The notes under the pieces were generated by a model that worked only from the letters and a program-made list of their open reading frames with translations, was not told the DNA's origin and did not search any database. Of a DNA stretch of 6,141 bases, positions 1 to 5,114 are shown piece by piece. Source of the stretch: SIG510 sp045540975 (GTDB lineage: Bacteria > Bacillota > Clostridia > Oscillospirales > JAAYXM01); the NCBI GenBank assembly GCA_045540975.1, contig JAZQIE010000048.1, positions 1 to 6,141 on the forward strand, in the 5' to 3' direction. Position 1 is the stretch's first letter. Each line of letters starts with the position of its first letter. Both the position numbers and the translations under genes were made by a program.

Positions 1-15
1 ACAAGGTTCCGGGGC

Positions 16-52
16 ACCCGACCGCAATCTATGATTGCGTGACGGGTCGGGT
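16..52 (-). terminator. Hairpin downstream of serS, possible terminator
   Basis: A two-part stem pairs ACCCGAC (16-22) with GTCGGGT (46-52) and CGCAATC (23-29) with GATTGCG (33-39), around a 3-nt loop with a 6-nt bulge (40-45). It begins 5 nt after the serS stop. No T-run follows on the minus strand within the window (the next bases are GC-rich), so it may be a 3' stabiliser or an atypical terminator. Confidence 0.5.
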
Positions 53-57
53 TCTTA

Positions 58-1329
58 TTACTTGATAACTTCCAGACCCTTGAGATACGGGCGGAGAACG
101 GTGGGTACGGTGATGCTGCCGTCCGCATTCTGGTAGTTTTCCAGAATTGCCGCGACGGTTCTGCCGATTGCAACACCCGAGCCGTTGAGGGTGTGGACAA
201 ACTGGGGTTTGCCGGTTTCCGGGTTTTTATAGCGGATATTTGCGCGGCGTGCCTGGAAATCCTCGAAGTTGGAGCAGGAGGAGATTTCCAAATAACGGTC
301 ATAAGACGGCATCCAAACCTCAATGTCATACGTCATTGCGGAGGAGAAGCCGATGTCACCGCTGCACAGCTGGACCACACGGTACGGGAGTTCGAGTGCC
401 TGCAGGACCGCTTCCGCGTCACGGGTCAGGCTTTCCAGTTCCTCATAGGAGTTTTCGGGAGCGCTGAATTTGACCAATTCGACCTTATTGAACTGATGCT
501 GACGGATGAGACCGCGTGTATCGCGGCCCGCACTGCCCGCTTCCGCACGGAAGCAAGCCGAGTATGCGCAGTATTTCACGGTTTCGGAAAGGTCCATAAT
601 GGAGTCGCGGTGCATATTGGTGACCGGGACTTCCGCGGTCGGGATGAGGAAGTAATCCTCGTTGGAGAGATGGAACGCATCCTCCTCAAATTTCGGGAGC
701 TGACCGGTACCGGTCATGGATGCGCGGTTGACCATGAAGGGCGGGAAGACTTCGGTATAGCCGTTGTCCATGTGGGTATCGAGATAGAAGTTGATGATTG
801 CGCGCTCAAGACGTGCGCCTGCCGCTTTGTAGAAATGGAAGCGTGTGCCGGTAACTTTTGCCGCGGTTTCGGGGTCTAAAATGTCCAAATCGCGGCCCAA
901 ATCCCAATGTGCCTTGGGCTCAAAGTCAAAGGTGCGCGGAGTACCGACACGGCGGACCTCCTTGTTTTCTTCGCTGTCCAAACCGTCCGGAATGGTGGGA
1001 TTCGGGCAGTTCGGAAGGACCAGAATGGTCTGATTCAACTCGGTTTCCACATCGCGAAGTTCGGGGTCGAGCGCCTTGACCGCGTCTGCCAACTCCTTCA
1101 TCTTTGCAAAGACGGGTGCGGTGTCCTCCCCTGCCTTCTTCATTGCGGGGATCTGCTTGGAAACCGCGTTCTGCTCCGCTTTCATCGCTTCGGATTTCTG
1201 CAGAATTTCGCGGCGCTTGAGGTCAAGCTCCAAAATGCGGTCGATTTCCGCGGAATAGTCTTTGTTTCTGCGCGCCAGCGCGGCTTTTACCTGTTCGGGA
1301 TTTTCTTTGATGACTTTGATATCCAACAT
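58..1329 (-). CDS. serS: Seryl-tRNA synthetase SerS
   Basis: SerS is a class II aminoacyl-tRNA synthetase that activates serine with ATP and charges tRNA-Ser (and tRNA-Sec where present) in the cytoplasm. The 423-residue length is normal. The N-terminal antiparallel coiled-coil arm that grips the long variable arm of tRNA-Ser spans about 25-105. The catalytic core follows: motif 1 at about 171-197 (GARLERAIINFYLD to FPP), GTGQLPKFEEDAF (207-219), the serine-binding TAE at 231-233, motif 2 from 259 (CFRAEAGSAGRDTRGLIRQH, R261 and E263) with QFNKVELVKF, and motif 3 LNGSGVAIGRTVAAILENYQ (381-400, R390). It ends in tandem TAA TAA stops followed by a hairpin. It starts 3 nt after the membrane-protein gene. 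No T-box leader, common for serS in Firmicutes, is visible in the window. Confidence 0.98.
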   Translation of the reverse strand: MLDIKVIKENPEQVKAALARRNKDYSAEIDRILELDLKRREILQKSEAMKAEQNAVSKQIPAMKKAGEDTAPVFAKMKELADAVKALDPELRDVETELNQTILVLPNCPNPTIPDGLDSEENKEVRRVGTPRTFDFEPKAHWDLGRDLDILDPETAAKVTGTRFHFYKAAGARLERAIINFYLDTHMDNGYTEVFPPFMVNRASMTGTGQLPKFEEDAFHLSNEDYFLIPTAEVPVTNMHRDSIMDLSETVKYCAYSACFRAEAGSAGRDTRGLIRQHQFNKVELVKFSAPENSYEELESLTRDAEAVLQALELPYRVVQLCSGDIGFSSAMTYDIEVWMPSYDRYLEISSCSNFEDFQARRANIRYKNPETGKPQFVHTLNGSGVAIGRTVAAILENYQNADGSITVPTVLRPYLKGLEVIK

Positions 1330-1332
1330 GAT

Positions 1333-1797
1333 TTATTTCGCTCCTTTGTATTTGGTTTTGATTCGGTTAAATTCCGCAAATCCGGTTTCGGAAAGCAGAG
1401 CTTCCATGTCCAGTTCACTCGCCTGTTTGAGATACGACATGCAGGCGGCTTTGTCTCCGTCACGCTCGGCACATACGAGTTTCCAAAGAATTTCATATGC
1501 ATAAGTGGTGGAGTTTAAGGTTTCCTTGGAAGAAGCAAGCTCCTCCTCCAAGGTTTTCACGGAGGATTCCAAGGCCGCATTGGTCTCGGTCACCTGCTGT
1601 AAGCGGCTTTCAAAGCCTGCCGCCACCTCGATTTGTTCGTCACGTTCCTTGAGTGCCTGATCCGCTTCACGCGAGAGGCGTGCCTGCGAGAGATAAGAGA
1701 ACATAATCAAGACACTCGCAAATAAAAACAGCGCAATGCTGTAACCCACCAAAAACCGTTTACTGCGTTTTTTCGGTGCTTTCTTTTCCTGTTCCAT
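1333..1797 (-). CDS. Small single-pass membrane protein with coiled coil, unknown function
   Basis: I do not recognise this 154-residue protein. It starts with a basic cytoplasmic stretch (KKAPKKRSKR, 5-14), followed by one hydrophobic segment (about 15-36, LVGYSIALFLFASVLIMFSY). By the positive-inside rule the remainder should be outside the membrane. A long charged heptad-like region (about 38-95) looks like a coiled coil. The C-terminal part (about 96-154) reads as helix-turn-helix-turn-helix with a TPR-like feel (YEILWKL, AACMSYLKQASEL, FAEFNRIK) and has cysteines at 109 and 119. The layout recalls FtsL/DivIC/FtsB-type proteins, but no family motif supports that. In several Clostridia, as I recall, this slot between parB and serS holds a DUF4446 protein, also with a membrane segment and coiled coil; I do not see that family's conserved C-terminal motif here. 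serS starts 3 nt after its stop, so the two are cotranscribed. Confidence 0.8.
   Translation of the reverse strand: MEQEKKAPKKRSKRFLVGYSIALFLFASVLIMFSYLSQARLSREADQALKERDEQIEVAAGFESRLQQVTETNAALESSVKTLEEELASSKETLNSTTYAYEILWKLVCAERDGDKAACMSYLKQASELDMEALLSETGFAEFNRIKTKYKGAK
1341..1347 (-). promoter_or_regulatory. Ribosome binding site of serS inside the upstream gene
   Basis: AAAGGAG on the minus strand lies within the last codons of the membrane-protein gene, 11 nt before the serS ATG (1327-1329). The spacing is slightly long, but no other start fits the conserved MLDIKVIKENPE beginning of SerS. Confidence 0.7.
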
Positions 1798-1804
1798 AAA
1801 AAAT

Positions 1805-1808
1805 CTCC
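1805..1808 (-). promoter_or_regulatory. Ribosome binding site of the small membrane protein
   Basis: GGAG on the minus strand lies 7 nt before the ATG at 1795-1797. The same frame stays open upstream to a TTG at 1831-1833, but that codon has no Shine-Dalgarno sequence, so the ATG is preferred. Confidence 0.7.
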
Positions 1809-1845
1809 ATTCCGCCGCCATACGTCGGCACAAATAGGAATGATG

Positions 1846-1885
1846 AATCTCTTATCCGTATGGCAAGAAACGATAAGAGATTTTT
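1846..1885 (+). terminator. Hairpin with T-run facing the plus strand, in the leader of the small membrane protein gene
   Basis: A perfect 11-bp stem (AATCTCTTATC at 1846-1856 with its complement at 1872-1882) and a 15-nt loop are followed on the plus strand by a run of five T (1881-1885). It has the form of an intrinsic terminator for plus-strand transcription, although no gene is visible on that strand. Read on the minus strand, it is a leader hairpin about 50 nt upstream of the start at 1797. The structure is clear; its role is not. Confidence 0.5.
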
Positions 1886-1886
1886 C

Positions 1887-1928
1887 GCCCATGTGCGTTT
1901 TCGAGAAAGTAGAAAAACTCGCACGGGC
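1887..1928. repeat. Middle hairpin in the parB to membrane-protein gap
   Basis: Arms GCCC-GTGCG-TTTTC and GAAAA-CGCAC-GGGC pair over 14 bp, with a 2-nt bulge (1891-1892) on one side and a 3-nt bulge (1917-1919) on the other, around a 9-nt loop. It lies directly between two other hairpins in the same gap. No T-run follows on either strand. It may be part of a structured leader of the downstream gene; this is an inference. Confidence 0.4.
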
Positions 1929-1941
1929 AATCAAATCAGCC

Positions 1942-1980
1942 GGAGGCTTAACGGGAAAGGAACTTTCGCGTTAAGCGTCC
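1942..1980. repeat. Long nested hairpin just after parB
   Basis: An imperfect inverted repeat with arms of 3, 8 and 5 paired bases (GGA, GCTTAACG, GAAAG and complements) is interrupted symmetrically by two like-base mismatches (G with G on the plus strand, C with C on the minus strand) around a 3-nt loop. It begins 6 nt after the parB stop. A T-rich tail (TTTCTTTT) is present only on the plus-strand side, so as a terminator it would face the plus strand; for parB transcripts it would act more as a 3' stabilising or weak stop structure. Its function is unknown. Confidence 0.6.
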
Positions 1981-1986
1981 TTTCTT

Positions 1987-2859
1987 TTAACCCTTCTTCG
2001 CCAGTTTTTCAAGCTGTGAGATGAGTTGTTCCAAATCGTCCGAATCGTAAAATTCCAGCTCTACCCTGCCCTTTTTACGGCCGCTCACCAAGGTGACTTT
2101 TCGGCCCAGGCGCGAGGTGAGATTCCGCGCGACCTCTTCTAAGTAATTCACTTCGGTCGCACCGCGCTTTTTCTGCGGCGGCGCGGCTTCCTGGAGGAGT
2201 TTTTTCACCAGCGTTTCGGTTTGTCGCACGCTGAGTTCCTGATTGAGCACCTGCACCGCAGCGGATTCCTGCTTTGCAAGGTCGGAAAGCGAGAGCAGTG
2301 CACGGGCGTGCCCTGCGCTGAGAGACCCATCGGACACCCAAACACGAACGCGCGGAGAGAGTGCGAGGAGTCGCAGTGCATTTGCGACCGCGGGGCGGGA
2401 CTTCCCTACCCGTTCCGCAACCTGCTCCTGCGTGAGGCTGTATTCATCCATCAGGGTTTTGAAGCCTTCCGCTTCTTCAATCGGGTTTAAGTCCTGCCGC
2501 TGGAGGTTTTCCACCAGCGCAAGCTCCATCACGGTGCGGTCATCCGCTTCCACAACATGGACGGGAACTTCCTTCAAGCCCGCTGCCCTTGCCGCGCGCC
2601 AACGACGTTCGCCCGCAATGATTTGATAACGCCCGTTCGGGAGTTTGCGGACCGCAAGCGGCTGCAAAATTCCGTGCTTTGCAATGGAATCCGCAAGTTC
2701 CTGCAACGCTTCTTCGGTGAAGACCTTACGCGGCTGACCCGAATTTGGCTCGATATCGATTAAATTGATGAGAGTGGGAGGTGCGGAAGAAATGAATTTC
2801 GCCTGCGCATCGGTTGAAAACAATGCGGAGACGCCCTTTCCCAAACCTTTTGAACTCAT
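1987..2859 (-). CDS. parB: Chromosome-partitioning protein ParB (Spo0J), parS-binding CTPase
   Basis: ParB binds parS, closes into a CTP-dependent sliding clamp, stimulates ParA and recruits SMC condensin at the origin. The 290-residue protein is complete. The basic N-terminus KGLGKGVSALF (4-14) is the usual ParA-interacting peptide. The CTP-binding domain (about 30-125) shows GQPRK (41-45), the phosphate motif GERRWRAA (83-90) and ENLQRQDLNPIEEA (117-130). The HTH domain (about 140-225) contains LTQEQVAERVGKSRPAVANA (142-161) and SAGHARALL (181-189). The C-terminal dimerisation domain (235-290) is intact. R155, A166 and G183 fit parS specificity, and perfect parS sites lie at 3716 and 5476. 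It overlaps parA by 4 nt. No T-rich intrinsic terminator follows on the minus strand, so some read-through towards serS is possible. Confidence 0.97.
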   Translation of the reverse strand: MSSKGLGKGVSALFSTDAQAKFISSAPPTLINLIDIEPNSGQPRKVFTEEALQELADSIAKHGILQPLAVRKLPNGRYQIIAGERRWRAARAAGLKEVPVHVVEADDRTVMELALVENLQRQDLNPIEEAEGFKTLMDEYSLTQEQVAERVGKSRPAVANALRLLALSPRVRVWVSDGSLSAGHARALLSLSDLAKQESAAVQVLNQELSVRQTETLVKKLLQEAAPPQKKRGATEVNYLEEVARNLTSRLGRKVTLVSGRKKGRVELEFYDSDDLEQLISQLEKLAKKG

Positions 2860-3632
2860 GCTTTCGCCCCCTCGGGAAGATTTTTTTGGATGATTTCTTC
2901 GGCAAGCTTCATATAAGAAGCACAGCCTTTGGAATATCGGTCATACGCAAGCACGGGCTTGCTGTGGCTGGGTGCTTCCGCAAGCCGTACATTGCGCGGA
3001 ATCACGGTGTGGAACACCTGACGCGGGAAAAAGCGCTTGATTTCCTGCGCAATCTGGATGGCAAGATTGGTGCGCGAATCAAACATGGTGAGAAGCACGC
3101 CTTCAATACAAAGCGACGGATTGAGTTCTTTTTTGAGCATGGAAATGGTGGTGGTAAGCGAACTCAAGCCTTCCAGCGCGTAGAATCCGCAGTCAATCGG
3201 CACAATCACGGAATCCGCGGCGCAAAGCGCATTGATGGTGAGCTGCCCGAGCGAGGGAGGACAGTCTACGATAACAAAATCGTACAAATGTTTGATTTTT
3301 GCCAGAATATCACGAAGCAAATAGTGTCGGTTATCCATGCCGAGCATTTCCACCTCGCAACCGACCAGGTTGGTATTCGCCGGAAGCAAATCGCCGTATG
3401 CGGTATGGCGAATCGCCTCGGCCACACCGCATTGCCCCACCAAAACATTGTAAATGGTGGCAACATCTTCCTTTTTCTGATATCCGAGACCAATGCTCGC
3501 GTGACCCTGCGGGTCCATATCACACAAAAGAACGCGCTTGCCGCACAAATGCAGCGCAGCAGCAAGATTGACGCATGTGGTGGTCTTTCCGACACCGCCT
3601 TTTTGGTTTGCAACCGCGATGATTTTTGCCAT
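2856..3632 (-). CDS. parA: Chromosome-partitioning ATPase ParA (Soj)
   Basis: ParA is a deviant-Walker ATPase that dimerises on ATP, binds the nucleoid non-specifically and is stimulated by ParB to hydrolyse ATP, which moves the replication origins apart. In Bacillus, Soj also controls DnaA. The 258-residue length is typical. The deviant Walker A motif KGGVGKTT (11-18) has the signature lysine K11 and catalytic K16. Walker A' follows at CDMDPQG (37-43, D38 and D40), Walker B at FVIVDCPPSLG (119-129, D123), and the Soj-family signature RNVRLAEAPSHSKPV lies at 213-227. The segment after Walker A' reads PQGHASIGLG, where many homologues have PQGNATSGLG; this is a mild variation. It is the first gene of the parAB operon with its own extended -10 promoter, and its TGA overlaps the parB ATG, so the two are translationally coupled. 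A plasmid or MinD-type ParA is ruled out by length, motifs and synteny. Confidence 0.97.
   Translation of the reverse strand: MAKIIAVANQKGGVGKTTTCVNLAAALHLCGKRVLLCDMDPQGHASIGLGYQKKEDVATIYNVLVGQCGVAEAIRHTAYGDLLPANTNLVGCEVEMLGMDNRHYLLRDILAKIKHLYDFVIVDCPPSLGQLTINALCAADSVIVPIDCGFYALEGLSSLTTTISMLKKELNPSLCIEGVLLTMFDSRTNLAIQIAQEIKRFFPRQVFHTVIPRNVRLAEAPSHSKPVLAYDRYSKGCASYMKLAEEIIQKNLPEGAKA
2867..2873 (-). promoter_or_regulatory. Ribosome binding site of parB inside the end of parA
   Basis: GAGGGGG on the minus strand lies 7 nt before the parB ATG (2857-2859), within the last codons of parA. Together with the ATGA overlap it supports both the chosen start and coupled translation. Confidence 0.7.
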
Positions 3633-3637
3633 ACAAG

Positions 3638-3646
3638 CACCTGCCT
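3638..3646 (-). promoter_or_regulatory. Ribosome binding site of parA
   Basis: AGGCAGGTG on the minus strand ends 5 nt before the ATG at 3630-3632. It supports this start, which gives the conserved MAKIIAVANQKGG beginning of Soj-type ParA proteins. Confidence 0.7.
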
Positions 3647-3673
3647 TTCCGAGTAAATTTCATTTGTTCTACT

Positions 3674-3702
3674 ATCATATCACAGTTGCGCGCAATTTTC
3701 AA
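3674..3702 (-). promoter_or_regulatory. Predicted sigma-A promoter of parA-parB, with extended -10
   Basis: On the minus strand TTGAAA (3697-3702, 5 of 6) and TATGAT (3674-3679, 5 of 6) are 17 bp apart, with a TG one base before the -10 (extended -10). Transcription would start near 3667, giving a leader of about 35 nt. The -35 directly follows the T-run of the parS palindrome, so terminator, centromere and promoter sit side by side within about 65 bp. Confidence 0.8.
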
Positions 3703-3707
3703 CAAAT

Positions 3708-3739
3708 AAAATCACTGTTTCACGTGAAACAGTGATTTT
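3708..3739 (-). terminator. 32-bp perfect palindrome: likely intrinsic terminator of the noc-like gene with parS at its core
   Basis: The palindrome starts 2 nt beyond the noc-like TAA stop. As RNA it would fold into a stem (TCACTGTTTC with GAAACAGTGA plus flanking A-U pairs) with a minimal loop, followed on the minus strand by TTTTATTTGTT. The plus strand also ends in a run of five T, so it could terminate both ways. The outer arms extend the 16-bp parS by 8 bp on each side, more than parS needs, which argues for an RNA-level role. The terminator role is an inference. Confidence 0.65.
3716..3731. promoter_or_regulatory. parS: parS centromere site upstream of parAB
   Basis: A perfect consensus TGTTTCACGTGAAACA lies between the noc-like gene and parA, 13 bp upstream of the parAB -35 box (about -50 to -65 from the predicted start of transcription). 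ParB loaded here would slide across the parAB promoter, so autoregulation is plausible. It forms the centre of the larger palindrome 3708-3739. Confidence 0.96.
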
Positions 3740-3741
3740 TC

Positions 3742-4230
3742 TTACCCTTGTTTTTTGTGGACATGGATGTTAATGGTAATCATCGCACCGGAGCCGCTCT
3801 CACAAATCTCGACAAGCCGGCCTTTTTCCCTGAGCGCCTGCGCGGTTTTATGGATTCCTTCATAAAATGGCGCGAGTTCCTCGCAAACCTCGGAAATCGG
3901 TTGGTTTTTCGGGCCGCACAGCAAGGAATCAATATATTGCTCGGTTTCGCTGACGTTATAACTGTGCGCAATGATGTGCGCCAGCGCGATTTCACGGCGG
4001 TTTTCCTCCAAACGCAGGAGTGCGCGCGCGTGACGTTCGGTCAACCGAAATTCCAAAATGGTTTTTCGCAAATCCGGAGAAAGTTTCAAAAGCCGCAACT
4101 TGTTTGAAAGCGCGGATTGGGTAAAACCCAGCCGTTTTGCCACGTATGTTTGCGAAAAGCCCGCACGCTCCACCGCGTGTGCGAGTTTTTCCGCCTCGGC
4201 AAAAAAATCCGACCGTTTTCCGTATATCAC
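3742..4230 (-). CDS. Noc-like DNA-binding protein lacking the N-terminal CTPase domain
   Basis: This 162-residue protein occupies the noc position of Firmicutes (rsmG-noc-parA-parB). It matches only the second half of a ParB/Noc protein. The HTH DNA-binding domain spans about residues 10-75 (SQTYVAKRLGFTQSALSNKL, then LTERHARALLRL), and a helical segment with SETEQYIDSLL follows. The C-terminal domain (about 120-162, PFYEGIHKTAQALREKGRLV then a beta-rich ITINIHVHKK tail) resembles the Noc dimerisation domain. The amphipathic membrane helix and the CTP-binding domain with its GERR and ENLQR motifs are absent. Residues Q38, K44, K49 and R66 match the four positions that, as I recall from published ParB/Noc work, give Noc its own operator specificity, while the ParB in this window has the ParB-type residues at three of these. 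It should therefore bind Noc-type sites rather than parS, as a dimer, but without CTP clamping or membrane attachment. It has its own promoter. Role in nucleoid occlusion is unproven, so no symbol is given. Confidence 0.85.
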   Translation of the reverse strand: MIYGKRSDFFAEAEKLAHAVERAGFSQTYVAKRLGFTQSALSNKLRLLKLSPDLRKTILEFRLTERHARALLRLEENRREIALAHIIAHSYNVSETEQYIDSLLCGPKNQPISEVCEELAPFYEGIHKTAQALREKGRLVEICESGSGAMITINIHVHKKQG

Positions 4231-4235
4231 ACAAC

Positions 4236-4246
4236 ATCACCGCCTT
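4236..4246 (-). promoter_or_regulatory. Strong ribosome binding site of the noc-like gene, fixing a GTG start
   Basis: AAGGCGGTGAT on the minus strand differs at a single base from the full anti-Shine-Dalgarno complement AAGGAGGTGAT and ends 5 nt before the GTG at 4228-4230. An in-frame TGA (4237-4239) lies within it, so the reading frame cannot extend further upstream. This pins the short form of the protein as the real one. Confidence 0.8.
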
Positions 4247-4255
4247 TTTAATACT

Positions 4256-4284
4256 ATCATAACAAGATGTTGTGGTTTCGTAAA
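4256..4284 (-). promoter_or_regulatory. Predicted sigma-A promoter of the noc-like gene
   Basis: On the minus strand TTTACG (4279-4284, 4 of 6 to consensus) and TATGAT (4256-4261, 5 of 6) are separated by exactly 17 bp. Transcription would begin near 4249, leaving a leader of about 20 nt that holds the ribosome binding site. It lies just after the rsmG terminator. The -10 region TATGATAGTA is identical to that of the parAB promoter. Confidence 0.65.
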
Positions 4285-4330
4285 GAAAAGCCGTGTGACA
4301 GATTGCACCAAAACAAACCGACATTCGTGC

Positions 4331-4368
4331 AAAAAAAGAGAAAGTGAGGCTGCTGCCGTCACTTTCTC
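4331..4368 (-). terminator. Intrinsic terminator of the mnmG-rsmG unit
   Basis: On the minus strand a perfect 10-bp stem (GAGAAAGTGA with TCACTTTCTC, 4338-4347 and 4359-4368) encloses a short GC-rich loop that can add about 3 more pairs, and is followed at once by seven T (4331-4337). It starts 34 nt after the rsmG stop. It separates rsmG from the noc-like gene, which has its own promoter. Confidence 0.9.
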
Positions 4369-4402
4369 GGAAATGCGGGAATTCTTTGCGATAAGTTTTT
4401 TC

Positions 4403-5101
4403 TCAAAGCGGAGATTTTTGAATCTTTGCAAATCTGCGCGGATACTTTTCCGGTGTTTCCGTCACTTTTTCGATGACCACTAAACTGCGTGAACAATCCG
4501 ACTGTGGAAAATCATAGACGATTTTCTCGGAAAGCTTCCCGCCGAGTGTTGCAATCGCATTTTTGGCGGATGCAAGCTCCTCATCGCAATCCTCGGCTTT
4601 CAGCGCGAGGAGTTTGCCGCCCGTTTTTACAAACGGAAGACAGAGTTCGCAGAGCATCGGAAGTGCGGCGACCGCACGGGAAACCGCAAAATCAAAGGAT
4701 TTGCGCGCATCGGTGCGGGAAAATTCCTCGGCGCGCCCGTGAATACAGGAAACATCGGAAAGCGCGAGTGTTTCGCACAGCGTACTCAAAAAGCGGATGC
4801 GTTTATCCAAACTGTCAAGCAAGGTCAGAGAAACCGAAGGGTTTGCAAGCTTGAGCGGAAGACCCGGAAAGCCTGCGCCGCAGCCCACATCAATGACGGA
4901 TTTTCCCTCAAACGAAACAAACTGCATGATCGCGATGCTGTCATAGAAATGACGGACAAATACCTCGTCGGGCTCGGTAATTGCGGTCAAATTCATCACT
5001 TTGTTGGTTTCCAGAAGAAAATCGCAATAGGATGCGAACTGTTCTTCGGCTTGCGGCGGAAGTTCCGCCTTCAAAAAGTCAAACATGGGCTGCATTTTCA
5101 T
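4403..5101 (-). CDS. rsmG: 16S rRNA (guanine527-N7)-methyltransferase RsmG (GidB)
   Basis: RsmG transfers a methyl group from S-adenosylmethionine to N7 of G527 in the 530 loop of 16S rRNA, in the cytoplasm. The 232-residue product has the family's normal length. It shows NLTAIT (37-42) and RHFYDSI (50-56) in the N-terminal part, then the SAM-binding Rossmann loop DVGCGAGFPG (71-80), the acidic-loop segment DSLDKRIRFL (96-105), GRAEEF (122-127) and SRAVA (141-145). It ends in a basic tail (KYPRRFAKIQ, 219-228) typical of the family. It is the second gene of an mnmG-rsmG transcription unit, 11 nt after mnmG, and a strong intrinsic terminator closes the unit downstream. In related families, loss of RsmG gives low-level streptomycin resistance; nothing here suggests it is defective. 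The start is set by the AGGAG at 5110-5114. Confidence 0.96.
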   Translation of the reverse strand: MKMQPMFDFLKAELPPQAEEQFASYCDFLLETNKVMNLTAITEPDEVFVRHFYDSIAIMQFVSFEGKSVIDVGCGAGFPGLPLKLANPSVSLTLLDSLDKRIRFLSTLCETLALSDVSCIHGRAEEFSRTDARKSFDFAVSRAVAALPMLCELCLPFVKTGGKLLALKAEDCDEELASAKNAIATLGGKLSEKIVYDFPQSDCSRSLVVIEKVTETPEKYPRRFAKIQKSPL

Positions 5102-5109
5102 GACAATCA

Positions 5110-5114
5110 CTCCT
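5110..5114 (-). promoter_or_regulatory. Ribosome binding site of rsmG, decides the start
   Basis: AGGAG on the minus strand overlaps the TAG stop of mnmG and lies 8 nt before the ATG at 5099-5101. A longer frame would start at a GTG (5108-5110), but that codon overlaps this Shine-Dalgarno sequence and has none of its own, so the ATG is chosen. Confidence 0.8.

Noticed and set aside
193..879. Long plus-strand open frame of 228 codons opposite serS.
   Set aside because: It is the antisense shadow of serS, whose protein motifs are unambiguous, and it shows no recognisable protein features.
1921..1986. A c-di-GMP (GEMM-I) riboswitch after parB, because the minus strand reads GGACGC and then AAGCCTCCGGC.
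   Set aside because: Only short pieces match. They are separated by 25 nt of hairpin, and the flanking paired elements of that riboswitch are missing.
1798..1986. A T-box leader controlling the membrane protein-serS unit.
   Set aside because: No TGGNACCGCG-type T-box sequence and no stem I architecture are visible on the minus strand in this gap.
2814..3656. Long plus-strand open frame of 280 codons opposite parA.
   Set aside because: It is an antisense shadow covering all of parA and part of parB, with no ribosome binding site or domain that I can support.
4231..4402. A frameshifted or degenerate N-terminal Noc/ParB domain upstream of the short noc-like gene.
   Set aside because: Translations of the upstream minus-strand stretch show no GERR, ENLQR or related motif. 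The region holds a clear rsmG terminator, a promoter and a ribosome binding site instead, and is too short for the missing domain.
4058..4483. Plus-strand open frame across the rsmG-noc intergenic region.
   Set aside because: It runs through the terminator and promoter of minus-strand genes and its translation has low-complexity, shadow-like content.
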